Shown piece by piece: positions 43,085-50,377 of a stretch of 64,000 bases of DNA. A program made the translations under genes and the position numbers. This DNA comes from DATARR01 sp034666985. Its GTDB lineage: Bacteria; Acidobacteriota; Thermoanaerobaculia; Multivoradales; UBA5704. Below the pieces are notes generated by a model. It searched no databases and was not told where the DNA came from. It saw nothing but the letters and a program-made list of their open reading frames with translations. The number at the start of each line of letters is the position of its first letter. Positions within the stretch are counted from its first letter, which is position 1. The stretch is taken from the NCBI GenBank assembly GCA_034666985.1, contig JAXDKS010000016.1:50574-114573 (forward strand). Reading direction: 5' to 3'.

Positions 43085-43465
43085 ATGCCCACCGCGAGCA
43101 TTGATCCGTCGCTACCCCGGTTCGAGAAGCGGGACGTCCTGCTGTGGCTCGCCCTGCTCGCCGGCCCCTTCGCCCTGGCCGTGGACGAGCTGACGAGCTA
43201 TTCGCTGGCGCCCACCGCCTGCGCCGACGGGACGAAGTGGATGCTCCACCTCGTCTCCCTGCTCACCCTGCTCGTCTCCCTGGGCGGGGCCCTCCTCGCC
43301 CGCAACGTCGGCCGCGGTCTCCCTGAAGGCTCCAGCGAAGGTGGGGGATTGACGGATTCCCGAGCCCGCTTCATGGCCCTGTCCGGGACCGTGATGGGCG
43401 TGGGCTTCGCGGTGGCGATCGTGGCCATGGAGGTACCGAATTGGGTGCTGAGGGTGTGCCAGTGA
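43085..43465 (+). CDS. Small membrane protein of the oxidase operon
   Basis: 126 residues (GTG one codon earlier possible); GAGGAGG ribosome site. Three membrane segments (about 20-38, 52-72 and 100-118). Location right after subunit III suggests a subunit IV-like or assembly role; the sequence does not match a family I can name. Confidence 0.65.
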   Translation: MPTASIDPSLPRFEKRDVLLWLALLAGPFALAVDELTSYSLAPTACADGTKWMLHLVSLLTLLVSLGGALLARNVGRGLPEGSSEGGGLTDSRARFMALSGTVMGVGFAVAIVAMEVPNWVLRVCQ

Positions 43466-43497
43466 GGGCTGCCCTCAGAGGGTATTTCAAAACCCGG

Positions 43498-43705
43498 CGG
43501 CTTGCCCTTCGAAGCCTCACCCCCGGCCCCTCTCCCGGGGGGAGAGGGGGGGCGATACCGAACCGGGAGAGCCTTGTAGGGTGCGCTGTGCGCACCATCA
43601 CCGTTCACGGTGCGCACAGCGCACCCTACGGCAAGATCGTCCGCAGGAGTCACCCCTCTCCCCCCGGGAGAGGGGCCGGGGGTGAGGCTTCGAAGGGGAT
43701 GCCCC
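43498..43705. repeat. REP-like composite inverted repeat upstream of ctaG
   Basis: Nested arms: outer CTTCGAAGCCTCACCCCC...GGGGGTGAGGCTTCGAAG, next CCGGCCCCTCTCCCGGGGGG...CCCCCCGGGAGAGGGGCCGG, and inner GTAGGGTGCGCTGTGCGCACC...GGTGCGCACAGCGCACCCTAC. All three pairs are perfect or nearly so, giving a long hairpin about 200 nt in extent. A related copy begins near 63801 and is cut by the window end. Confidence 0.88.
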
Positions 43706-44682
43706 CTCAGCCCAGAAGACCCTCCAGAAGGCCATTCACTCTCGGCTTGGTTTTCTTCCTCCTCGCCGCCCCCGCTCTCGCCCACGGCGGCGAGCACCAC
43801 CTCGAAGCCGACACCGTCCTCACCTGGTGGACGTGGGACCCCTGGGTCCTGGTCCTGCTCGCCCTCTCGGGGGGCCTCTACGCCGTGGGCCTGCGCCGTC
43901 TCTGGCGGCGGGCCGGCATAGGACAGGGGATCCGCCGGTGGGAGGCGGCGTGCTTCGCCGCGGGGTGGCTCGCCCTGTTCGTGGCCCTGATCTCGCCGCT
44001 CGACGCTCTGGGGGAGATCCTCTTCTCGGCCCACATGGCCCAGCACGAGGTGCTCATCCTGGTGGCGGCTCCCCTGATGGTGCTGGGCCGGCCCCTCGCC
44101 ACCTTCGTCTGGGCGCTCCCGCCGGCCGGCCGCGTGCGGGCAGGACGGTTGGCCGAGTCCCCGGCCGTCACCGCCGTCTGGGGCTTCCTCACCGCTCCCC
44201 TCGCCGTCTGGCTGATCCACGGCGTGGCCCTCTGGGTGTGGCACCTGCCCAGCCTCTACCAGGCCACCCTGGACGACGACCTCATCCACGCCTGTCAGCA
44301 CCTGAGCTTCTTCGTCAGCGCCGCCCTCTTCTGGTGGTCGCTCGTCCATGGCCGCTTCGGCCGGCTGGGCTATGGCGCGGCGGTGCTCTACGTGTTCACC
44401 ACCTCGCTGCACAGCGGCGTGCTGGGCGCCCTCCTCACCTTCGCGCCGCGTCTCTGGTATCCGATCTATGATGCCCGCACGGCGGCCTGGGGCCTCTCCC
44501 CCTTGGAGGACCAGCAGCTCGCCGGGCTCATCATGTGGATACCGGCCGGTCTCGTCTTCATCGTCTTGGGTCTGGCCCTGTTCGCGGCCTGGCTGGGCGA
44601 GGCCGAGCGCCGGGTGGCCCACACCCGCAGCGAGGCGCTGCTGCGAGCGCTCGAAGGAGGAGGCACGGGACATGGGGCTTGA
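43699..44682 (+). CDS. ctaG: Cytochrome c oxidase assembly factor CtaG (caa3 type)
   Basis: 327 residues. Seven membrane segments. Family motifs: HMAQHEVLILVAAPLMVLG, WLIHGVALWVWHLPSLYQA, DLIHACQHLSFFVSAALFWW, TSLHSGVLGALLTFA and LSPLEDQQLAGLIMWIPAG with conserved His. It is needed for copper delivery to caa3 oxidases in Bacillus. Its ribosome site and ATG lie in the outer arm of the REP-like element. Confidence 0.93.
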   Translation: MPPQPRRPSRRPFTLGLVFFLLAAPALAHGGEHHLEADTVLTWWTWDPWVLVLLALSGGLYAVGLRRLWRRAGIGQGIRRWEAACFAAGWLALFVALISPLDALGEILFSAHMAQHEVLILVAAPLMVLGRPLATFVWALPPAGRVRAGRLAESPAVTAVWGFLTAPLAVWLIHGVALWVWHLPSLYQATLDDDLIHACQHLSFFVSAALFWWSLVHGRFGRLGYGAAVLYVFTTSLHSGVLGALLTFAPRLWYPIYDARTAAWGLSPLEDQQLAGLIMWIPAGLVFIVLGLALFAAWLGEAERRVAHTRSEALLRALEGGGTGHGA

Positions 44683-45067
44683 GAGGAGGCGGACCGCCGC
44701 GGCGATCGCCCTGCGGCTGGCGCTGACCCTGATCGCGCTCTGCGGCTGCGGCCAGAGCGTGGAGCGGCAGGCGGCGGCGATGACGGGCGGCGAGCCCGCG
44801 CGCGGCAAGGTCCTCCTCCATAAGTACGGCTGCGAGGCCTGCCACACCATCCCGGGAGTCTCCCAGTCCGACGGCACCATCGGTCCGCCGCTGGATCGCA
44901 TCGCCCGCCGCCCCTACCTCGCCGGCCGGTTGCCCAACGAGCCACGGAACATGATCCGCTGGATCCGCGAGCCCCAGGAGGTCTCGCCCGGCACCGTGAT
45001 GCCCGAGATGGGCGTCACCGAGCAGGACGGCCGAGACATCGCCGCCTACCTCTATACCCTGCGCTGA
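44672..45067 (+). CDS. Monoheme cytochrome c lipoprotein
   Basis: 131 residues. Lipobox-like LCGC at about 23-26; heme motif CEACH (about 51-55), and Met in GTVMPEMGV as distal ligand. The start overlaps ctaG by 11 bp, and the stop overlaps the next start (the gene ends at 45067 where the fusion gene begins). Likely an extra electron carrier into the caa3 oxidase. Confidence 0.85.
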   Translation: MGLERRRTAAAIALRLALTLIALCGCGQSVERQAAAMTGGEPARGKVLLHKYGCEACHTIPGVSQSDGTIGPPLDRIARRPYLAGRLPNEPRNMIRWIREPQEVSPGTVMPEMGVTEQDGRDIAAYLYTLR

Positions 45068-46662
45068 TGGCGACTCGCCGCGACGCCCTCCGATCTCTCT
45101 TCGCGGTCGCCGTCCTGGCGACGCTGGGCTCTGGGCTCGCCAGCGCAGCGGGGAGGAAGGTGAAGATCGGGATCGCCCTGCCGCCGGGCAATGCCGCGAA
45201 GGGCGCCACCCTGGCCGCCGAGGAGGCCCGCCAGACCGCCGGCCTGCTCCACGTGGACCTGGAGATCGGCCCCGCCGCTCCCACGGATACCATCCGCGTG
45301 GTCGAGACCACACCGGCGAAGGACCTGCCGTTCCTGGTCCTCACCGTGGGAGATCCGTCCGGACCCGTCCGTCCCCGCGTCTTCCACGTCGCCTCCCAGC
45401 ACCGCGGCCCCCGGCAGGTCGACTGGCGTCCGGACCTGGAGCGTTTCGGCGCCGAGCAGCTCAACCAGCGCTTCCGCCGCCGCTTCGGCATGCCCATGGA
45501 CGAGCAGGCCTGGAGGGGCTGGGTGGCGGTGAAGATCGCCGCCGAGCTCGTCCTGCGCGCGCCCGCGGGCTCCGATCCCGCGAGCGCTCTGGCGACGATG
45601 AGCTTCGACGGCCACAAGGGGGAGCAACTGAGCTTCGATCCCCAGGATCACCATCTCGTCCGGAGACAGGGACGCGAGGGACAACAGGGACGACAGGGAA
45701 TTCCAGGCTCTGCCGTCCCTGGAGTCCCTGCCGTCCCTGCTGTCCCTCCTCCAGGCTCCCTCGCCTGGGTCTCCAACGAGCGGGCCGGCACGGTGACGGT
45801 GATCGACACGGCCACGGACAAGGTCGTGGCCACCGTGAAGCTGGGGTTCCGGCCGCGGGGGATCGAGGTCAGCCCGGACGGCCGCCGGGTCTACGTGGCC
45901 CTGAGCGACACCGCCCGCAACGCCCAGGGTCCCGGCGACGCCATCGTGGCCCTCGACGCCGCGACCTGCAAGCTGGTGGCGCGTTACGACGCCGGCACCG
46001 ATCCCGAGCGCTTCGCCGTCAGCCACGATGGTTCCCGCCTCTACGCCTCCAACGAGGATGCGGGCACGGCCACCATCACCGATCTCAAGAAGCGGAAGGT
46101 GCTTTCGGCGCTGGTGGTGGGCATCGAGCCCGAGGGCGTGGCCCTGAGCCCGGACGGCCATTGGGTCTACGTCACGGCGGAGACGAGCAACACCGTCTCG
46201 GTGATCGACACCCGGACCGAGCGGGTGGTGGCGAGCTTCCTGGTGGACCCCCGTCCCCGCGCCGCCGCCTTCTCGCCGGACGGCCGGCGGGCGTACGTCA
46301 CGGCCGAGATCGGCGGCACCGTCTCTGTCATCGACACCGTCCGCCATCAGGTGATGAGGTCCATCCCCATCCCCGGTGCCCACCCGGTGGGCATCGTCGT
46401 CTCCCCGGACGGCAAGCGTGTCTACGTCGCCAACGGCCATGGCAACGCCGTCTCCGTGCTCGACGCCTCCTCCGGCAGGGTCCTCGCCAGCATCCCCGTG
46501 GGCAAGCGCCCCTGGGGGATCGCCGTCACCCCGGACGGCCGCAAGATCTACACCGCCAACGGCGTCTCCAACAACGTCTCCGTGATCGACGCCGTCACCC
46601 TCAAGCCCATCGCCACCATCCCCGCGGGCGACGGAGCGTGGGGCGTGGCGATCGGGCGTTAG
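45067..46662 (+). CDS. Fusion of PQQ-associated binding protein and YVTN beta-propeller
   Basis: 531 residues. Signal peptide about 1-27. Residues 28-197 match the C-terminal part of the PQQ-alcohol-dehydrogenase-associated ABC binding protein family (ERFGAEQLNQRFRRRFG, AWRGWVAVKIAAELVLR, FDGHKGEQLSFDP). Residues 235-531 are the PQQ-dependent-catabolism-associated beta-propeller family (LAWVSNERAGTVTVIDT and about seven SPDGRRVYV-like repeats). The two families are normally separate neighbouring genes. The linker (about 198-234, RRQGREGQQGRQGIPGSAVP) is encoded by a GGAC-type inverted repeat. Confidence 0.82.
   Translation: MATRRDALRSLFAVAVLATLGSGLASAAGRKVKIGIALPPGNAAKGATLAAEEARQTAGLLHVDLEIGPAAPTDTIRVVETTPAKDLPFLVLTVGDPSGPVRPRVFHVASQHRGPRQVDWRPDLERFGAEQLNQRFRRRFGMPMDEQAWRGWVAVKIAAELVLRAPAGSDPASALATMSFDGHKGEQLSFDPQDHHLVRRQGREGQQGRQGIPGSAVPGVPAVPAVPPPGSLAWVSNERAGTVTVIDTATDKVVATVKLGFRPRGIEVSPDGRRVYVALSDTARNAQGPGDAIVALDAATCKLVARYDAGTDPERFAVSHDGSRLYASNEDAGTATITDLKKRKVLSALVVGIEPEGVALSPDGHWVYVTAETSNTVSVIDTRTERVVASFLVDPRPRAAAFSPDGRRAYVTAEIGGTVSVIDTVRHQVMRSIPIPGAHPVGIVVSPDGKRVYVANGHGNAVSVLDASSGRVLASIPVGKRPWGIAVTPDGRKIYTANGVSNNVSVIDAVTLKPIATIPAGDGAWGVAIGR
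45661..45745. repeat. GGAC-periodic inverted repeat, copy in frame inside fusion gene
   Basis: Left arm AGACAGGGACGCGAGGGACA and further AGGGAC words; right arm GTCCCTGGAGTCCCTGCCGTC on the other strand. Spacing is 9 bp, so reading frame is kept. It forms the linker between the two domains of the fusion protein. Confidence 0.8.
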
Positions 46663-46675
46663 AATCATCCTTACG

Positions 46676-48544
46676 ATGAGCCCTTCTCTCCTGCTGCTCC
46701 TGTGGATGCAGGCCGCGCCGGTCCCGGCGCCCGCCGTGCCCCCTCCCTCTTTCGCCGACACCGTCGTGGTCACCGCCTCCCGCGGCGAGCAGCGGTTGGT
46801 GGATGCGGTCTCGTCCACCACCGCCGTCAGCCGAGAGGAGCTGGCGCGGTCGCCGGCCCTCACCCTGGACGACCAGCTCCGGCAGGTGCCGGGCTTCAGC
46901 CTGCTGCGGCGGTCGAGCAGCCTCACGGCCCATCCGACGTCGCAGGGCGTCTCCCTGCGCGGCCTGGGACCCAGCGGGGCCAGCCGCACGCTGGTGCTGT
47001 TCGACGGCACGCCGCTCAACGATCCTTTCGGGGGATGGGTCTATTGGGATCGCCTGCCCGTGTCGGCCCTGCAATCCGTGGAGGTGGCCCGCGGGTCGCT
47101 CTCACAGCTCTATGGCAGTGCGGCCCTGGGCGGGGCCATCCAACTCCTCCCCCGGGCTCCCCAGCCGGGCACCTTCGAGGCCACGGTCCGGGGCGGAGAT
47201 CACGCGACCCGCGACGCTGAGGTCTTCGCTTCCGACGCCGCCAGTGGGGGAGGCCCCTGGGGATGGACCCTCGCCGGCCGCACCTTCGACACGGACGGCT
47301 TCTTCGTCCTCTCTCCGGAGGATCGGGGCGCCGTAGACCGCCGGGCCACTGTGAATTTCGGCACCCTCTACGGCCGCTTCCAGTGGGGGAGCTACCACGC
47401 GGGCCTCAACGTCTTCCACGAGGACCGGGGCAACGGCACCGGCCTGCAACACAACGAGACGAGCCTCCAGACCCTGGACGCGGGCTACGGCGGTGAGCGC
47501 TGGCAGTGGGACCTCTACGGCCAGGCCCAGCGCTTCCAGAGCACCTTCTCCCGCATCCTGCCGAACCGTTCGCAGGAATTCCTCACCGCTGCGCAGGACT
47601 TCCGCACCCGCGGCTTCGGGGGCTCGGCCGCCTGGCGCTCCGGCGGCGGCCTGTTGCTGGGCGCGGACCTGCGCCGCGCCTCCTGGGACGCTCAGGATCA
47701 GACCCTGGGCGGCCTCTATGCGCAGGACACCGTGGGCGTCACCCCGCGGCTCGACCTCCTCCTGGGCGCCCGCTTCGACCTCTGGCAGAGCCAGCGCACC
47801 CGCTCCAGCTTCAACCCCCGGATCGGCGCCCTTTTCCGCGCCACGGACGCCGTCACCCTGCGCGCCTCGGCCTACCGCGGCTTCCGCGCGCCCACCCTCA
47901 ACGAGCTCTACCGCCCGTTCCGGGTGGGCAACGTCGAGACCCAGGCCAATCCGAGCCTGGGAGAGGAGAGCCTCCTCGGCGCCGAGCTCGGGGCCGATTA
48001 TTTCCCTGAATACGTCCCCGGCTCGCGGCTCTTCGTGCGCGTCAACGCCTTCCACAACCGGCTGGACGGCGCCATCGGCAACGTCACGATCTCCGTCACC
48101 CCGCAGCTCATCACCCGCCGGCGGGAAAACCTGGACCGGGTGACGGTCGACGGCCTCGAATCCGAGATCCGCTTCCGGCTCTCCGACCGCTGGCAGGTCC
48201 AGGGCTCCTATCTCTATTCGGATTCACGGGTGGAGCGCACGGGCCTGCGGGTGCCCCAGGTCCCGCTCAACCAGGGCTCCGCCGGCATCACCTGGAGCGG
48301 CCCGGTGCTCGTCCTCCTCCAGGGCCGCTGGGCGGGCGCCCAGTTCGAGGACGACTTGAACCAGCTCCCCCTCGCCTCCTTCGTCATGGCGGACCTCGCC
48401 CTGCGCCGTCCCTTCGGCGCCCGCTTCGAGGTTTTCCTGTCGGCGGAAAACCTTTTCGACGAGAAGGTCGTCACCGGCCGCACCCCCCTGGAGACCCTGG
48501 GAGCGCCACGGCTGGTGCAACTCGGCGTTACCGTGCGCCGGTGA
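46676..48544 (+). CDS. TonB-dependent outer membrane receptor
   Basis: 622 residues; signal peptide, TonB box-like DTVVVTASR (about 25-33), plug domain (LDDQLRQVPGFSLLRRSSSL, GVSLRGLGPSGASRTLVLFDG, YGSAALGGAIQLLP), then a 22-strand barrel ending in a hydrophobic strand (RLVQLGVTVRR). As the last gene of the dehydrogenase/oxidase cluster it may import lanthanide or another cofactor complex; substrate unproven. Confidence 0.88.
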   Translation: MSPSLLLLLWMQAAPVPAPAVPPPSFADTVVVTASRGEQRLVDAVSSTTAVSREELARSPALTLDDQLRQVPGFSLLRRSSSLTAHPTSQGVSLRGLGPSGASRTLVLFDGTPLNDPFGGWVYWDRLPVSALQSVEVARGSLSQLYGSAALGGAIQLLPRAPQPGTFEATVRGGDHATRDAEVFASDAASGGGPWGWTLAGRTFDTDGFFVLSPEDRGAVDRRATVNFGTLYGRFQWGSYHAGLNVFHEDRGNGTGLQHNETSLQTLDAGYGGERWQWDLYGQAQRFQSTFSRILPNRSQEFLTAAQDFRTRGFGGSAAWRSGGGLLLGADLRRASWDAQDQTLGGLYAQDTVGVTPRLDLLLGARFDLWQSQRTRSSFNPRIGALFRATDAVTLRASAYRGFRAPTLNELYRPFRVGNVETQANPSLGEESLLGAELGADYFPEYVPGSRLFVRVNAFHNRLDGAIGNVTISVTPQLITRRRENLDRVTVDGLESEIRFRLSDRWQVQGSYLYSDSRVERTGLRVPQVPLNQGSAGITWSGPVLVLLQGRWAGAQFEDDLNQLPLASFVMADLALRRPFGARFEVFLSAENLFDEKVVTGRTPLETLGAPRLVQLGVTVRR

Positions 48545-48545
48545 A

Positions 48546-48657
48546 GAGGACAGCAAGGACATAAAGGACCTCAAGGACAGCAAGGACGAACCTCCGAGAC
48601 CGAGGTTGACTCGTCCTTGAAGTCCTTGGTGTCCTTGAGGTCCTTTATGTCCTTCCT
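48546..48657. repeat. GGAC-periodic inverted repeat, copy 3
   Basis: Left arm AAGGACATAAAGGACCTCAAGGAC; right arm is its complement with TCCTTGAGGTCCTTTATGTCC. The loop has an inner hairpin ACCTC...GAGGT. It lies between convergent genes (receptor rightward, Cys-rich gene leftward), like copy 1. Confidence 0.82.
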
Positions 48658-48665
48658 TTGGGCGC

Positions 48666-49010
48666 TCAGCAGCAGGAGATCGCCTGATCGCACGAGGCGC
48701 CGCCGCAATCGGCGCTGGTGCGGCAGGTGCGCTGGGAGGAGCAGCCGCAGTGGCAGTAGCCGAGGCGGGCGGCCGGCGGATTCATGAAGTCGGGGACAGT
48801 GCTCTCGGCGGTAGGGGCAGCCGTGCAGGTCTCGGCCTTCGCGCTCTGGCCGGGCAGGGCCACGGCGGGCACTCCGCAGTTGCCGGGCGCTGCCAGAGCG
48901 GGGATGGCGGCCGGATTGCCGGCGAGGTCGGCGGCGCCGGCAGGCGCCACGCTCAGGGTAGCCAGCAGGGCGGCGGCTACGATCACCAATCCGAACAGGT
49001 TCTTGCGCAT
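48666..49010 (-). CDS. Small secreted Cys-rich protein
   Basis: 114 residues from ATG at 49010 with AAGGAGAAAG upstream. Signal peptide about 1-27. The C-terminal 35 residues contain ten Cys in clusters (YCHCGCSSQRTCRTSADCGG and CDQAISCC). Metal-binding or disulfide-knotted peptide are both possible. No family recognised. Confidence 0.75.
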   Translation of the reverse strand: MRKNLFGLVIVAAALLATLSVAPAGAADLAGNPAAIPALAAPGNCGVPAVALPGQSAKAETCTAAPTAESTVPDFMNPPAARLGYCHCGCSSQRTCRTSADCGGASCDQAISCC

Positions 49011-49210
49011 CGCTTTCTCCTTTTGGAAGGTCCACGGGAGGGTGGTCCAGGCTTGGGAGCCCAGGGGGGACCCCCTTCGGGGTCCTGCTGAAGCCAACCG
49101 GAGAGCGAAGGGGCGTCCCTATCTAGCAAGGTGCCGGCCGCGCCCGCGGATGGGACAGTCCAGTCAGCGCGCCTTCCGCCGCGCAGGCTCCTGGGTGATA
49201 CCCTCCCTGT

Positions 49211-49810
49211 ATGGGCCGCTACGATTTCCTCCTCGAGACCTACGACACCGAGCGTCTGAAGACCCTCTCCGTCTGGTCGCAGTTTCGGGACGAGGATCTG
49301 CGCTTCCGCCCGGAGCCGCGGGCGCGGACGCCGCACGAGCAGATGGTCCACCAGTGCGTCAGCGAAGACATCTGGATGAAGGGCATGCTGGGGATCGACC
49401 TCGGCTCGCCGCCCCTGCCCGCCGAGGAGACGCGCCTCGCCTTCCTCCAGACCTACGCCGCCGCGTCCGGCCAGCGTCTCGAGCGGCTGCGCGGGATGCC
49501 GGACGACTGGTTCGAGGGCCTCACGCGCTTCTTCGACGTCGAGCGCACCCGCGCCTGGGTGCTGACGCGGCGGATCGCCCACTCGGCCCATCACCGAGGC
49601 CAGCTCACCACCTACCTGCGCCTGCTCGGCCGGAGTCTCTATTCGACTTATGGTCCCACCGCGGACACGGGCGGTCTCTTCCTGAACAACGCTCCGGTCA
49701 TCTATTGCTACCCGGATCTCGATCATCTTCTGGAGGCGGAGGCCCGAGGCGGCGAAACTCCGCCACTGCCCGGCCCGGGGACGAAGAGCCCTACGGAGAG
49801 ACCGGACTGA
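49211..49810 (+). CDS. DinB-family protein
   Basis: 199 residues. Four-helix DinB fold with metal ligands: HQCVSEDIW (first His), then AHSAHHRGQLTTYLRLLG (HHRGQ signature). Often found as thiol-S-transferases or nuclease-like stress proteins; role not known. Ends 5 bp before the minisatellite. Confidence 0.9.
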   Translation: MGRYDFLLETYDTERLKTLSVWSQFRDEDLRFRPEPRARTPHEQMVHQCVSEDIWMKGMLGIDLGSPPLPAEETRLAFLQTYAAASGQRLERLRGMPDDWFEGLTRFFDVERTRAWVLTRRIAHSAHHRGQLTTYLRLLGRSLYSTYGPTADTGGLFLNNAPVIYCYPDLDHLLEAEARGGETPPLPGPGTKSPTERPD

Positions 49811-49815
49811 AGAGC

Positions 49816-50214
49816 ACCGCGGTGGGAGTCACTCCCACCGCGGTCGCAGTCGTTCCTACCCTGGTGGCGGTCGCTCCCACCGCGGTCGGAGTCGTTCGCA
49901 CCTCGGTCGCAGCCGTTCCCACCGTGGTCGGAGTCGTTCGCACCTCGGTCGCGGCCGTTCCCACCGTGGTCGGAGTCGTTCGCACCGCGGTCGGAGTCGC
50001 TGCCACCACGGTGGTAGCCGCTCCCACCTCGGTCGCAGTCACCCCCACCGCGGTGGCAGTCCCTCCCACCACGGTGGCGGTCGTTCACACCTCGGTGGCG
50101 GCCACTCCCACCCTGGTGGCGGTCGCTCCCATCTCGGTGGCGGTCATTCCCACCACGGTCGCAGCCACTACCACCGCGGTGGCAGCCGCTCCCACCTCGG
50201 TCGCAGTCCCTCCG
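49816..50214. repeat. 21-bp palindromic minisatellite, 19 units
   Basis: Nineteen tandem units of 21 bp, consensus close to ACC(G/T)CGGTCGGAGTCGTTCCC, with 1-6 differences between units. Each unit plus the next ACC is near-palindromic (GGTGGGAGTCACTCCCACC in the first). Because 21 is a multiple of 3, frames stay open on both strands, producing heptapeptide translations that I do not consider genes. It lies between convergent genes. Confidence 0.9.
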
Positions 50215-50377
50215 ACCAAGACCGCCGGTCCATGGACCTACCGACCGCAGGCTGACACCCCGAGCCCGGAGGGCGGCAATCGCGACGGAGGCGCCCTAAC
50301 CAGCCGTCCCGCTCGCGGCAAACTGAGGCTCGCAGAGGAAGCGCTCGATCTGCCGCCGGTGAGGTTTTGTTCATGCT
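50215..50377. other. Tail of the convergent gap after the minisatellite
   Basis: About 160 bp without a supportable gene between the minisatellite and the stop of the multiheme cytochrome gene. Contains GCGGCGGTA/CCGGTC-like GC-rich words but no clear terminator. Confidence 0.5.

Noticed and set aside
49812..50300. CRISPR array or a protein with heptapeptide repeats at the minisatellite
   Set aside because: Units are contiguous with no unique spacers, and no cas genes are near. Frames are open on both strands only because the unit is 21 bp; no ribosome site or conserved ends.
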